A program made the translations under genes and the position numbers. The notes beneath the pieces are model-generated. The model saw only the letters and a list, made by a program, of their open reading frames with translations, had not been told where the DNA came from and made no database searches. Of a DNA stretch of 64,000 nucleotides, positions 43,545 to 55,749 are shown piece by piece. Positions within the stretch are counted from its first letter, which is position 1. Every line of letters begins with the position of its first letter. Source of the DNA: Amorphophallus konjac (taxonomy: Eukaryota > Streptophyta > Magnoliopsida > Alismatales > Araceae); assembly GCA_022559845.1 (NCBI GenBank), contig CM040120.1:306750740-306814739 (forward strand), given 5' to 3'.

Positions 43545-44275
43545 GCAGAGTTATTGCTGAGCAAGGTCGATGCACATGTATTAGTACTGCATTGAAAGGT
43601 CGATGCATATGTATAAGTATTGCATTGAATGGTCGATGCACATCTACGCATTTTGACCGCTTCAGAAGGTTGATGCATTTGTCAACATTTTGCATCATAA
43701 GGTCAATGCACATTTACTATTACTACAAGTCGATGCATGTGTAGAACGGCTGCATAATAAGTTGATGCTAGCAAGCTAGCATTTGTTGCTCAGGTTGATG
43801 CACGCTTCAGAAGGTCGATGCTAGTAAGCTAGCGACTGTAGTACAAGTCGATGTTTATGTAGTAGGACTGCATTATAGGTCGATGCATGTTTCAAGATGA
43901 TCGATGCACATAGGTGTTTTAGTTCAGAAGGTCGATGCACCTTATACACTGAATGAAGAACCAGGTCGATGCACATTGAACATCGTACACTTCATTAGGT
44001 CGATGCACCTCATGCACCTTATGTTATAAGGTCGGTGCACCTTGTATAAAGGTTGATGCTGGCAACCTGGCGGTTGGAGAAAGGTCGATGCTGATCTGTT
44101 AGCCTCCCTAGCATTTAGTTAGTGCTTTTGAAGTCTTCTCTTTCAAGGTCGATGCATCTTGTGTATTTCCCATAAAGATAGGTTGTTGTACCTTCATTAA
44201 GGTCTACCTGTGCTATATTAGAGGTCGATGTTGTTATTCACACATATTGAATGGGTCAGTTAAACAACCTGATGC
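43545..44275 (+). promoter_or_regulatory. SIRE U3 array of GTCGATGCA motifs (left LTR)
   Basis: About 20 copies of AAGGTCGATGCACNT and variants (GTTGATGC, GTCGATGCTAGC) lie in roughly 700 bp, at irregular spacing near 33 bp, ending about 400 bp upstream of the TATA box. Some are imperfect palindromes (AGGTCGATGCACCT). The array is preserved in the right LTR (53455-54190). Such dense repeats in U3 suggest protein-binding sites; this is inference. Confidence 0.65.
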
Positions 44276-44677
44276 ATCTCATTTTTGCATCAATATTTCT
44301 ACATAAATAAGCATATTCTTTGACTTGACTAAATATGTAGAAATGATTAAGATTGAATTTGTGCTTATGTTTATCATTTGATTAATGACTAATCCATCTT
44401 TATCTCTTATTTTGACAGCTCAGCTACATGATCAAACACCTAGACAGCGTAAAGGCAGTCTGCTATCAAATCTCACGTGAAACTTAAAGTATCAGGTTAA
44501 AGGCACATGATCCAAGGTAGGGAGCAGAACTAACATTATGCCACGTGGATCATCACAACCTCCACCTCTGACACGTGGCTTCTCCAAATGCTTTATGAAT
44601 AAAATGTGTGGGCGGGAATGTGCTTTCCATGCGCCCAAGATTGAAAAGCTGGTGGTCCCATAGATTCACACCCTCTG

Positions 44678-44689
44678 CTATATAAAAGG
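44678..44689 (+). promoter_or_regulatory. SIRE TATA box (left LTR)
   Basis: CTATATAAAAGG is followed about 30 bp later by a purine-rich leader. The right LTR has CTATATAAAGGG at 58065-58076. Confidence 0.8.
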
Positions 44690-45755
44690 ATCGAGCACTC
44701 AAACTCTGTGGAGGCAGAAGAGACAGAGGAAGAACACATTAGAGCAGAAGAGCTGAGAAGGATCAGAGAGAAAATTAAATGAGTGAGAGCCTGTTGCGAA
44801 GTTCAGAGAGAAGAATAGAGTGCCGTAAGATGAAAAGTTAGTCTGAGTGAGAAGAGAGTATGAGAGAGTCTGTCGCTATAAGTGACTCCTGGATCAGATC
44901 TAGAGTCAATTTGCTCCGTGTGAGCTACATTGCTTCTTTGAAGCTATCCTTTGTTTTGCTTCATTTTACGTTCGATTTCTGATTACAATCATAAGCTGTG
45001 CATCAGCAGTCAATAAGATGTGGTGCTCAGCGATGAGGAGTGTTCCTCAGTTAGCAAGTTGTGAAGCTCAGCGGTCTGGGACGTGTTCCCCAAAGCTGTG
45101 GATCAGCAGGTGTAGGGATTATATCCCCAAAGCTGTGGATCAGCGGTATTAAAGCTGTGTGGCAGCAGAATCCTTACTCGGTTGAGTAAAGGGTGGACGT
45201 AGATCTCAAGATTGAGATCGAACCACCTAAAAAATTGATTTGCTCAGTGTGTGATTGAGTTTCTCTCATTGCGAATAGATAAATGCTTAGGATCGTCAAC
45301 TGCTATCTGTCACCAAATTCAATCAATTCTGAATCTATCTGATCTAACATACTTTGGATCTTACTGCGTTGATTTTCCTTGAATTGATATTGTTTTAAAT
45401 TGCTTAGAGACTTATCATCCTCATCTATTTGTTTTATACATCTCAGTGGTATATTAAATAGGTTCAGTCAGAAGGATAGATTACATCTATCTGAAAACTA
45501 ATCTATGCATAAGGAGATTTTTTAATCAACCCTCTACCTAGTACTATACTGAGTGGATTGATTGTTTGCTTTGGTGATTACCTTGATTAATCTGCAACTT
45601 CATTGCAGATTCTCTTATTGATAATTCACACTGCTATTTTGTGTTTACAGTAGTTTATTTTAATTTCGAACTATTTTTAACTGCTGTAGATTTCATTTTG
45701 GGTTAGATCTATTCACCCCCTCTAGATCTCTTATTTATCTGTTCTTCACATCACG

Positions 45756-45768
45756 TGGTATCAGAGCC
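45756..45768 (+). other. SIRE primer-binding site (initiator Met tRNA)
   Basis: TGGTATCAGAGCC starts two bases after the LTR end. This is the standard complement of plant initiator Met tRNA. Confidence 0.95.
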
Positions 45769-45808
45769 TAACTCTCCCTTTGGGCTTTACATCCCGGAAA
45801 GGTTAGTT

Positions 45809-47569
45809 ATGGATGCTAGAGGGTTAACTGCTGAGGGTCATTCAACTAGTAAGCCACCATTCTTTGATGGAAACAATTGTGCTTATTGGAAGAATCGCAT
45901 GCAGGTCTTTCTTCGGGCTAAGGATTATGAAATCTGGAAGGTAGTTAGTAAAGGACCATTTGAGCTTCCAGAGGATGAGGAGGTTTGGACCAGGGAGCAG
46001 ATCCGTGGGTCCACTTTGAATTGGAGTGTAGTTAATGCTATGCAATGTGCACTCCATCCCACTGAATTATCTAGAATATCCTCCTGTTCCACAGCCAAAG
46101 AGATGTGGGACAAGCTGGAGGTGATTTATGAGGGAACGTCTCAGGTTAGAGAGACGAAGGCAAACATGTTAGTCTCAGTGTATGAAGATTTTAAGATGAA
46201 ATATGAGGAGTCCATATCTGAGATGTATGCCAGGTTGATGGTTCTAGCCAATAGTCTGAGAAGTCTAGGTAAGGTCTACAGTGAGTACAAACTTGTAAGA
46301 AGATTTCATAGGTCCCTGACACCTATTTGACACACCAAAGCCACTATTATGGAAGAATCCAAGAACCTTGCAACCACATCTGTAGATGAACTCATCGGTT
46401 CCTTCATGACGTATGAGCTGAACCTTAAGAGGGTTGATGAGACTGAGAAGAAGAAGAAGCCCTTAGCTCTTAAAGCTAATTCCAGTAGCAAAGGGTCGTC
46501 TAGTGAGCATAGTTGTTCTAGTTCTGATGATGATCAGGATAAGTTTGCCATGATCACTAGGAAGTTTAAAAAAATTCTGAGGAAGGAAGGAAAGGGGTTT
46601 AAAAGAAAATATTTTTCAGGAAAGAGGCAGTCAAAATATAAGCTTGAACCTGCCAAGAAATCTGATGCTATTGTCTGTTATAATTGTAGGAAGGCAGGAC
46701 ATCTGAAGGCTGAATGTCCTGAGCTACTGAAGGAAAAACAACCCAGGTGGAAGATCAGGAAAGGAAAAGCCATGGTGAGCACCTAGAGTGATAAAGAAGA
46801 AGATAGCAACAGCAGAACATCCGACAGCACGGATGAAAAGAAGCTTTATCTAATGGCAAGAGGACAAGATGAGGAGAAAGACAATGATGAGGTAACTTCC
46901 CCTTTTGAGCATTTTACACATAGTGATTGGGAAGAAGCCTATGCTGAGATTCTAGATAAATATGATGACATGCGTAGAGAAAACATGCATCCGGAAAAAA
47001 AAATAAATTCATTAGTAAATGATACCTCCATAAATGACAGAATCACATGCCTTGAAACTGAAAATAGTAGTCTAAAAAATTCTACTGCTGAATATGAAAA
47101 TGTCAAATCTATTCTGAATGATATGAGGCATGAAAATGAACATCTGAAAAACACAATTAATGAACTAAAAATCAAAATGCAAAAATTTGAGGAAGAAACT
47201 AGAATTGCTAATGAAAAATATGATGTTGTTAATAGAGTGAATAATATATTGACAAAAACAATTGAAAATTTAGGAAAAAAAGATAAACAACATTCCCTTG
47301 AAGGCATGACACAGGGAACTAAAAATTTGAATGCCATTCTGGGAATAAGAGTAAATTTCAAAAGAGAAGGATTGGGTTTTAGCCCAAGCAATAAGAAAAG
47401 GTTGGATGTGAAAACTATATCCTTTGTTGCTGAAAAAGGAAAATACAAACCATTGATAAAAATGAACTGTGAAGAAAACTCAAATAGAAATTCTGTGAAA
47501 ACCAAACTCAGTGCAAAGGACAAAGGCAAAGGGAAGGTAAAGGTGTCCAACCACTACATCTACATCTAA
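45809..47569 (+). pseudogene. gag: SIRE gag, two nonsense mutations
   Basis: One frame runs from the ATG at 45809 to 47569, broken by TGA at 46328-46330 and TAG at 46784-46786. The N-terminal part contains FFDGNNCAYWKNRM and the UBN2-type capsid region (AKEMWDKLEVIYEG, SISEMYARLMVLANSLRSLG). A zinc knuckle with CX2CX4HX4C spacing (CYNCRKAGHLKAEC) lies at 46676-46717. After the second stop comes a long acidic coiled coil (about 46850-47300), a feature of SIRE-type gag. Both stops fall where Trp is plausible, consistent with TGG to TGA and TGG to TAG. The start was chosen as the first Met after the primer site that leads into conserved sequence. Confidence 0.88.
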
Positions 47570-48266
47570 GGGATAGGTTAGGGGTCAGACAAGTAATGCT
47601 AAAGTCCAAGGAACCTCCAAGACCACTGCAACCCAACCTCAACAGAAAGGTCGATGCAACACCCAACCTGCATCGACGCACACTCCTTCTGGGTTTAAGT
47701 TCCTTAGAAACCCAAGTCAGAGTAGAGGCTCCTCAGGTCAATGTCACCACTTTAGTACACCGACCTATCCATCAGTTCACAATTCCTATCTATACACTAT
47801 TGGTAGGAAAGGTCGAGGCAGGAGGTCTGTGCAACAGAATGGTCTTAACTTAAACACCAGTCAGGTGCATCGACCTTATGACTGGATTGCATCTATGCAA
47901 CCCAGGTTCAGAACTCTCATGAACCAAAATTCATATGGCTTTGCACAATCTATACCTGGCCAGCCTAAGGTCTACAGTGCATACACTCCTTCTAATGCCC
48001 ATTGGATCAGTCACTGGCACAAAAACAATCAAAATATTTCTAAGAATAAAAATGCCATTTCACAGAAAAGGTCATCAAAAGTGGAAAGTGGCCAGAAAAT
48101 ACTTACTAAGCAAAAAGTGAAGAAATCCACAACACAAATCAAGGAACAAAAATAAATGTGGATACCAAAACATTTGCTGTCTTGTTTGAATGATTTAACT
48201 ACTGTTATGGGGCCCAAACAGTTTTGGGTTCCAAAAGTCTCTACTTGATTTTTTGTGTAGGTATGC
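47570..48266 (+). pseudogene. SIRE gag-pol spacer, low-conservation region
   Basis: Frames 47596-47853 and 47829-48155 encode Gln/Ser/Asn-rich sequence (for example KKSTTQIKEQK) without a domain. The second is in frame with pol. Stops at 48153 and 48246 precede the protease. The plus strand here contains facing GTCGATGCA and TGCATCGAC copies (about 47650-47690 and 47866-47876) like those of the LTR array. Confidence 0.6.
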
Positions 48267-48815
48267 TTGACAGCCAACCACAACAGATGGTATCTCGACA
48301 GTGGCTATTTCAGGCACATGGTCGGGGATAAAAATAAATTTTGCATACTGGTGGAGAAGGATGCAGGTCATGTTACCTTTGGAGGTAATACCAAAGGGAA
48401 AACAATTGGATCAGGCAAAGTTGGTAAGTGCTCTTCATGTTGTATTGATGAAGTTTTATTGGTTGAAGACTTTGCATATAACCTGCTTAGTATTAGTCAG
48501 CTTTGCGATAAAGGACATAAAGTTGTTTTTGACTCACTTGCTTGCAATATATTTGAACCTAATTCTGAAATTGTAAAATTCAATGGTAAAAGAGTCAATA
48601 ACACCTATATGGTAGATTTAGATGATGCAACATACACTAATCTTTGTCTCACTGTCAATAAGGATGACTTAACCTACCTTTGGCATCGTAGCTTTGGTCA
48701 TGCAAGTTATAATGTGCTGCATAAGCTAAATAAATATAGAATGGTAAGAGGTCTTCCTGAAATATCCTTTAAGAAAAATAATAAAATCTGTGAGGCTTGT
48801 ACCCAGCGCAAATAG
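48267..48815 (+). pseudogene. pol: SIRE pol: protease and pre-integrase segment
   Basis: The frame encodes the copia protease with the catalytic D-S-G in WYLDSGYFRHM (48297-48305) and the later region LLSISQLCDKGHKVVF. The GAG-pre-integrase zinc-binding motif follows (LWHRSFGHASYNVLHKL, then ICEACTQRK). A TAG at 48813-48815 interrupts the frame between the second Cys pair and the integrase core. The DSG triad is intact although the following Cys-Ser usual in the family reads Tyr-Phe. Confidence 0.85.
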
Positions 48816-49498
48816 ACTAGAAAGTCATTTAAGACTAGGACTGAAAACAAGTTTTCCAAAACCTTTAAGCTAATTCATATGGACCTGTTTGGTCCTACTA
48901 GATCAACTAGTTTATCTGGTAGGATATATGGGTATGTTTTAGTAGATGACTTCTCTAGATTTACATGGGTATTCTTCTTAACTCACAAAAATAATGCCTT
49001 TAAAGAATTTCAGGAATTTTATCTCAGAATAAAACACACTGGTGAGCAGTCTATTCTTCTATTCAGTCTGACCATGGTGGTGAGTTTGAAAACTCACAAT
49101 TTGATGAATTTTGCAAGGAAAATGGAATAAATCATAGGTTCTCTTCACGAAGAACTCCAGAGCAAAATGGAATAGTTGAAAGGAGGAACATAACCTTGGT
49201 GGAAATGGCTCGAACCATGCTAGTGGAAGGCAACCTGCCAAGAAGGTTTTGGGCTGAAGCAGTGAATACTTCATGTTATATCATAAACAGAGCCCTGGTA
49301 ATACCTTCTACTCAAAAGACTCATTATGAGATACTCAAGGGTAAGACACCTTCACTAGCAAACTTTAAAGCTTTTAGTTGTAAATATTTTATTCATGTTA
49401 ATTCCAAAAGAGACCTTGATAAATTTGAACCTAAAAGTGAACTTGGAATCTTTCTAGGTTTTTCAGAAAATCCAGAGCCTATAGAGTTTATAACATAA
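48816..49498 (+). pseudogene. pol: SIRE pol: integrase
   Basis: The first part (to about 49050) has the initial catalytic Asp in HMDLFGP and VDDFSRFTWVFFL. A one-base frameshift near 49045-49060 moves the rest to another frame, where SDHGGEFEN and PEQNGIVERRN supply the second Asp and the Glu. The downstream segment (MARTMLVEGNLPRRFWAEAV, TPSLANFKAF, FLGFSEN) is the usual copia integrase C-terminal region. It ends in another frameshift at 49498. Confidence 0.87.
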
Positions 49499-50876
49499 AT
49501 TCTCAAACTGTTGAGGAATCACCACATGTCGTATTTGATGAACTGTGTAATAAATTTCAAGCTGGTTTCTGCAGGGATAAAGTTGATGGAGAAATCCTTG
49601 AAAATAAAGAAGAGCAAGATGCAGAACCAGTTGAAGAAGGTGAGACTGGAGGATGTGATGTTCAAGGTGAGGAAATTGAAACTTCAGGTAATCAGCTGAC
49701 CAATATTAGACTTCTCAGAGATTATCCCTTAGAAAATATTATTGGTAATCTGAATGAACCCCCTATGACTAGATCAGATTTTAGGATAGAAAATGAACTG
49801 AATTCTTTTGCTTTAGTCTCACAAGTAGAACCCAAGAATATTGACAGTGCCTTAAAGGATGAGCATTGGATTAATCCCATGCATGATGAATTGAACCAAT
49901 TTGAAAGGAACAAGGTATGGCACCTAGTTCTTAAACCCTCTCATGGCTCTGTCATAGGCACTAGATGGGTATTCAGAAATAAAATTGATGAGTATGGAAA
50001 AATAGTTAGAAATAAGGCTAGGCTTGTAGCTCAGGGGTATAATCAAGAATATTGAATAGATTTTGAAGAATCTTTTGCCCATGTAACTAGACTAGAAGCC
50101 ATTAGAATTCTCTTTGCCTTTGCCTGCAGTCTAGGAATAAAAGTGTAGCATATGGATGTAAAATCTGCTTCTTTGAATGGGTTAATAAAAGAGGATGTTT
50201 TTGTTAAACAACCTCCTGGGTTTGAATGTACTGATTTTCCTGATCATGTGTATAAGTTAGACAAGGCACTCTATGGACTGAAACAAGCTCCCAGGGCTTG
50301 GTACGACAGGTTAAGCTCCTTCCTCACAAGTTAGAGATACTCAAGAAGTGAGGTTAATCAGACTTTATTCACTAAGGTAAACAACAAAGATATACTTGTT
50401 GTTCAAATCTATGTAGATGATATAGTCTTTGGATCAACTAAGGCTTCTATGTGTGAGAAATTTTCAAAATTAATGACAAAGGAATTTGAAATGAGCTTAA
50501 TGGGAGAACTGAAGTTTTCCCTTGGTTTGCAGGTTAATCAAACTTCAGAAGGAAGCTTCATCACACAGTCCAAGTACATAAGAGATCTATTGAAGAAATA
50601 CAAATTCGAGAACCTCAAGGAAATAACTGCACTTATGGGCACATCAACTAATCCTGATGCTGACCCAAAAGGTAAATTGGTTGATACCAAACTATGTAGA
50701 GGTATGATTGGATCTCTCTTGTACCTTACTGCATCTCGTCCATACATACAATTCTCAGTGTGTTTATGTGCTAGATTTCAGGCTAGTCCTAAGGAGTCTC
50801 ACATGAGTGCAGTGAAAAGAATTTTTAGGTATCTATCAAGCACCCTTGATTTGTGTCTATGGTATCCTGCTAGGTG
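49499..50876 (+). pseudogene. pol: SIRE pol: reverse transcriptase
   Basis: RT begins within 49765-50055 (WINPMHDELNQFERNKVW, RWVFRNKIDEYGKIVRNKARLVAQG). Stops at 50053-50055 (TGA), 50146-50148 (TAG) and 50332-50334 (TAG) interrupt it. Recognisable are [46 protein letters not shown], and the catalytic YVDD in VQIYVDDIVFGS (about 50410-50421). The last part (50449 onward) is open and includes SRPYIQFSVCLCARFQ. Segment 49499-49764 is an acidic linker with broken frame. Confidence 0.88.
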
Positions 50877-51242
50877 TGAGCTTGATCTTATAGCTTATAC
50901 TGATGCAGACTATGCAGGGTGTAGGATAGATAGAAAGAGCACTAGTGGATATTGTCAATATTTAGGTGGTTGTCTAAAAAGCAACACACTGTTGCTCTCT
51001 TCACTGCTGAGGCTGAGTATGTTGCAATAGTGAATTGTGTAGCCCAAGTACTCTGGATAAAACATCAACTTAATGACTATCACATAAAATTGGGATGCAT
51101 TCATATTCTATGTGATAATACCAGTGCTATCTCTCTAACTAAAAATCATGTTCATCACTCTAGGACTAATCACATTGAAATAAAACATCATTTCTTGAGG
51201 GATGAAGTAAGAATGAAATTGAGCTGGATTTTATTGAATTAG
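50877..51242 (+). pseudogene. pol: SIRE pol: RNase H
   Basis: The domain carries Asp in AYTDADYAG, Glu in TAEAEYVA and Asp in LCDNTSAI. A frameshift at about 50970-50990, after GYCQYLGGCL, splits it between the frames 50449-51030 and 50952-51242. It ends near 51242, where pol terminates. Confidence 0.85.
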
Positions 51243-53265
51243 AAAAATAAATTGCTGACATATTTACTAAACCTCTTGGGAATGAAAGATTTTAATTGTT
51301 AAGGAGAGAACTAGGCTTACGTAAATTTCAGCATGATGAATGATTTCTTAATTTCATTCTTGTCAGAAATAAATGTCACATGATTTCAGAATATGTCATG
51401 CACGGTGTCATCTTGATGTCAGAGGTATATCAGATGGTATGACGGTAGAAGGACAGATTTATTCTGTCTGAAAACCCATACTATGTGTAGAGACCAGTCC
51501 TCTACCAAGTACCCTGCGTCAAGAGTCTCTCTGAGTCCTTCACTCCACATGTCACAATGTTGTGTCTGAATATCAATGCATATAGATAGGGGGAGTTTCT
51601 TGCATGATGATAGGGGGAGTTCAGAGTAAATTTGAGTCAGATCTGGTTCATTACATCATGTGATATCTCTTCAGTCCAGATTAAAATTCTGTCAATCCTG
51701 ACTTTGTTCTCCTGATCAATGAAAATTCTTATTAATTCTTTACTGAAATCTCAGTGGCACACTGTCACTAAGCATTCCTTTGTATCAAGTCATTCTGGCA
51801 CACTCAGAATTTTTTGATATCATTCCTTTAAAAGCTCTTGCAATTTTGTGCCTCTGAAATAATGACAGTCTAATAATCAGTTCATCATTCTAAGCTACTA
51901 AAATCAGAAATATTCTCTTATAAGAATCCTTTATTGTTTCATGAGTGAACTGATGGTTTAAACTTAATAAATTTTAGAGTCTAAAGATTGAATTCAATAA
52001 AATAGGATGTTTATGACAATTAATAGCTCTCAACCATTTCTCTCATAACATGTCTGATAAAGTCTTCAAATATCTGAAAGTTCTTGGATTAATGATTTCT
52101 TGGTTGAGAAACTTGAAATGAGTATTGTTTTTAAACAAGTCTTTCTATAAACACAAAGGGCAGCAAGGTTATAAAAATAAGTCAAAATTTGTACAGGCAG
52201 AGCAATGATTCAATGCACTGAGAAATTGGGTACTTCATCAAAGTAATGGAGAAAAACTCATGTTATGAAGTGCTTCAAGTTATTTCTGTTCAAAGATCAA
52301 AACAGTATGGGTAGCTTCATTGAGTAACTAGGGGTACTGGCATCTGATAAACGTGTACCCTTATGCAAAAATGTGTAAACTAATTCTATTGTTTTGATAT
52401 ATGAAACAGGATCATACATTTTTCTGAGTAACTAAGGGTACTAGCGTCTAATCAACGTGTACCCTTATGTCAAAAGGCATAGATGATACCTAACTATTCA
52501 AAAGTCTGGAAACAAAAAGATAACATTTTTGCTGTAACCCTACAGTGAAAATTCAGAAATGTCAAATTGTTTAACCTCAATACTTATCCTAATCACTCCT
52601 AAAGAAATTCACTGATTTTTGGAGTGAGTAGGATATAGTAAGGCCTAATCCTTCATGTTTAATGTGGTTCTGGTCTATTGCTATGAAAGGTTATTGCAGA
52701 CTTATTCAAAAGTCCAGTGGATACACTCTAATCTTTTTTACTATTAAACTAGAATTCTATCAAGAATGCAGTACATAGAATCTTATATTTGAAGAATTTG
52801 AGCTATGTATGCTTAGCTTAATGAACTATCACTCAGAATGTCAATCAGACTTCTCTTGTTCTTTCTTACTTCTTGATGCTATCATGTCTTTCCTTATCTC
52901 TACCATTTCCTTATTTTCTGATGGCAAAGGGGGAGAATATATTATTCAAAGAGGGAGATATTTTTTTGATGGGAGAGATTTTTCTTTGATGGGGTATGTA
53001 AAGGGCAAAAGGGTAGAGAATTTTTTTTTGATATCGTATTGGATTGGAAAAATGGTAAAAGGGGGAGACTATCTGATATGCTGTGTCAGAATCCATGCAT
53101 GTCTATGGTAGTTTGCATATGTGCACTTGTGTTTACTTGTATGCTTTCCACTACACTAATGAACTTAATTGTACTTGACTTATACTCTTGCATGTTCTGA
53201 CTTAGATTGACACGAGTGTTACCATCAAAATATAGTTGTGTTGCCATCATCAAAAAGGCGGAGAA
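51243..53265 (+). other. SIRE 3' non-coding region with multiple polypurine tracts
   Basis: No env-like ORF is visible. GATAGGGGGAG occurs twice (51587-51620). Further purine tracts of the AAAGGGGGAGA type lie at about 52926, 52955 and 53056, and AAAAAGGCGGAGAA (53252-53265) abuts the right LTR. A 55-bp block ending ACGTGTACCCTTATG is present twice (52319-52375 and 52431-52480). Confidence 0.75.
53252..53265 (+). other. SIRE polypurine tract next to the 3' LTR
   Basis: AAAAAGGCGGAGAA directly precedes TGCTGTG. One C interrupts the expected G run, probably a later mutation, as the more distal tracts keep GGGGG. Confidence 0.75.
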
Positions 53266-54524
53266 TGCTGTGTCTCCTCTGAATTTGATGCTAAGTGGGG
53301 AGAATATTGTGTTTTGTTGACTGGCAACAGTTTAGTTGACTTTATTCTGACTTTGGCAACACTGTTACTTTGAAGTCGTTACTTCAGTCAGAATTAATTG
53401 TTAGTGAAGTAAAGGTCTATACATATATCCACTTTTATCCTGAAGGTCTACACTTGTGCAGAGTTATTGCTGAGCAAGGTTGATGCACATGTATTAGTAC
53501 TGCATTGAAAGGTCGATGCACATGTATAAGTATTGCATTGAAAGGTCGAAGCACATCTACACATTTAGACCACTTCAGAAGGTCGATGCATTTGTCAACA
53601 TTTTGCATCATAAGGTCGATGCACATTTACTGTTACTACAAGTCGATGCATGTGTAGAACGACTGCATAATAGGTCAATGTTAGCAAGCTAGCATTTATT
53701 GCTCAGGTCGATGCATGCTTCAGAAGGTCGATGCTAGTAAGCTAGCGACTGTAGTACAGGTCGATGTTTATATAGTAGGGCTGCATTATTGGTCGATGCA
53801 TGTTTCAAGATGATTGATGCACATAGGTGTTTTAGTTCAGAAGGTCGATGCACCTTATACAATGAATGAACAATCAGGTCGATGCACATTGAACATCATA
53901 CACTTCATTAGGCCGATGCACCTCATGCACCTTATGTTATAAGGTCGGTGCACCTTGTATAAAGGTTGATGCTGGCAACCTGGCGGTTGGAGAAAGGTCG
54001 ATACTGATCTGTTATCCCTCGCAGCATTTAGTCAGTGCTTTTGAAGTCTTCTCTTTCAAGGTCAATGCATCTTGTGTATTTCCCATAAAGACAGGTTGAT
54101 GTACCTTCATTAAGGTCTACCTGTGCTATATTAGAGGTCGATGTTATTACACATATTGAATGGGTCAGTTAAACAGTCTGATGCATCTCATTTTTGCATC
54201 AATATTTCTACAGAAATGAGCATATTCTTTGACTTGACTAAATATGTGGAAATGATTAAGATTGAACTTGTGCTTATGTTTATCATTTGATTAATGACTA
54301 ATACATCTTTATCTCGTATTTTGGTAGCTCAGCTACATGATCAAACACCTGGACAGCGTAAAGGCAGTTTGCTATCAAATCTCACGTGAAACTTAAAGTT
54401 CCAAGTTAAAGGCACGTGATCCAAGATAGGGAGCAGAACTAACATTCTACCACGTGGATCGTCACAATCTCCACCTCTGACACGTGACTTCTTGAAATGC
54501 TTTATAAATAAAATGTGTGGGTGG

Positions 54525-54529
54525 GAATG
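54525..54529. repeat. Target-site duplication of S2, left (GAATG)
   Basis: This is repeated at 58003-58007. The intact SIRE LTR has a single GAATG here, confirming the duplication. Confidence 0.93.
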
Positions 54530-55029
54530 TGTGGACGCACTTTTCGACACGCTCATTTGTTTGTTCTTTAATTCGGGTTTATTCGGTGGGTTTATTCGTT
54601 TATTAAGTGAGTGGGTGTGCCAGTCACAAAATGACGATTTATTGTGCGCTCGATCTGACTAATCAGACGATTGTGTAGTTCGTGTCGGGACCAGAACCTG
54701 CCGCGCCATAAAGGTCACGGCGTTATTTACATCCCCTCGGAGAGGGGAACACCCTTGATTAATCGCCAGGAAAAGGGGCCTCATGGCCAAGAAATTAATT
54801 GCATAAAAAACTTATTAAGAAACGTTGAATAACGGGAGGATGCCCTGGGACCAGATCTGAGAACCAATATGCGTTCGAAGGGAGCGGGCTATAGGCCGAG
54901 GATATGGGTCAGGCAATGACCACGTTCGGGGCGGACCTGACGTCTAAGCATGGCCCACGGAGGCCTTATTGATATTCCCTTGCAAAGGGTCCGGGGATGA
55001 TGAGGGCCTTCTCGTTCCATTCAGATTTT

Positions 55030-55440
55030 GTCGGTCACTCATGGACCACTTTATGTCTGGACAAAGGTCCGTGTTTGTAGCGTAAAAGACAGTGACAAAC
55101 CATACAAATATCTGCCGTGAGTACGGCAAGTTTAGTGTGGGTGCGAGATTAGATCCCGATATATATGTCGGTCACTAACGGACCATTCACTATTCGGACG
55201 AGAGTCCACATTTGAAGCATCGAAGATAACGATAAAGCCGTACGGATGTCTGCCATAGGTACGGCAAGTTTCATGTGGGTACGGGATTGGATCCCGGTAT
55301 ATATGTCAGTCACTAACGGACCATTCATTGTTCGGAAGAGAGTCCGTATTTGAAGCATTGAAGACGACGATAAAGCCACACGAATATCTACCGTAGATAC
55401 GGCAAGTTTAGTGCGGGTGCGGGATTGAATCCCGGTAGAA
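55030..55440. repeat. S2 internal tandem modules, exact 138-bp spacing
   Basis: Units start at 55030, 55168 and 55306 with TCGGTCACT-like sequence and run through GGACCATTCA, GTCTGCCGTA-like and GGCAAGTTTAGTG. They are homologous to the S1 modules. Confidence 0.88.
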
Positions 55441-55749
55441 GCGGGTCGAGTTAACGAGCTATTGGCCGGAGATGTGTTCGGATCATGACCATGTCGGGGG
55501 TTCCGAGGTCCACGCCCGATACCACAAGGCATCATTGATTTTCTCTTTGCACCCAGTCCGGGGGAGTGAATTGTTAAGTGTGGAGCCCGAACTCGTCAAC
55601 GTGCGCCCTCGCACGCGGATCGACCTACGCAGTCAGGTTGCAGGGTTCTTTTATTTTTTTTAATGGCATTGATCTTTTGTGTTGTTTTTTTTTTGGTTTG
55701 AACCTTTCTATTCTTTTTACTAGCTATTTATCCCTTTTTTGTATTAAGG

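Larger units (their letters stand above)
43353..45753 (+). repeat. SIRE-type 5' LTR
   Basis: It begins TGTTGTGCC and ends CTTCACATCA. U3 (to 44677) is filled with the GTCGATGCA-type array, then comes a TATA box, a GA-rich leader (44700-44870) and repeated CAGCGGT/AAGCTGTGGATCAGC units (45000-45180). It differs from the right LTR at many scattered positions. Confidence 0.92.

Noticed and set aside
43522..43744. Short Cys/His-rich frames over the SIRE U3
   Set aside because: They arise from the GTCGATGCA motif array, occur on both strands and have no start context.
46939..47550. 203-codon minus-strand frame rich in Phe, Leu and Ser
   Set aside because: It is the shadow of the acidic, Lys/Glu/Asn-rich coiled coil of SIRE gag.
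51243..53265. Envelope-like gene after SIRE pol
   Set aside because: Some Sireviruses carry one, but no frame above about 100 codons and no transmembrane-rich product is visible here.
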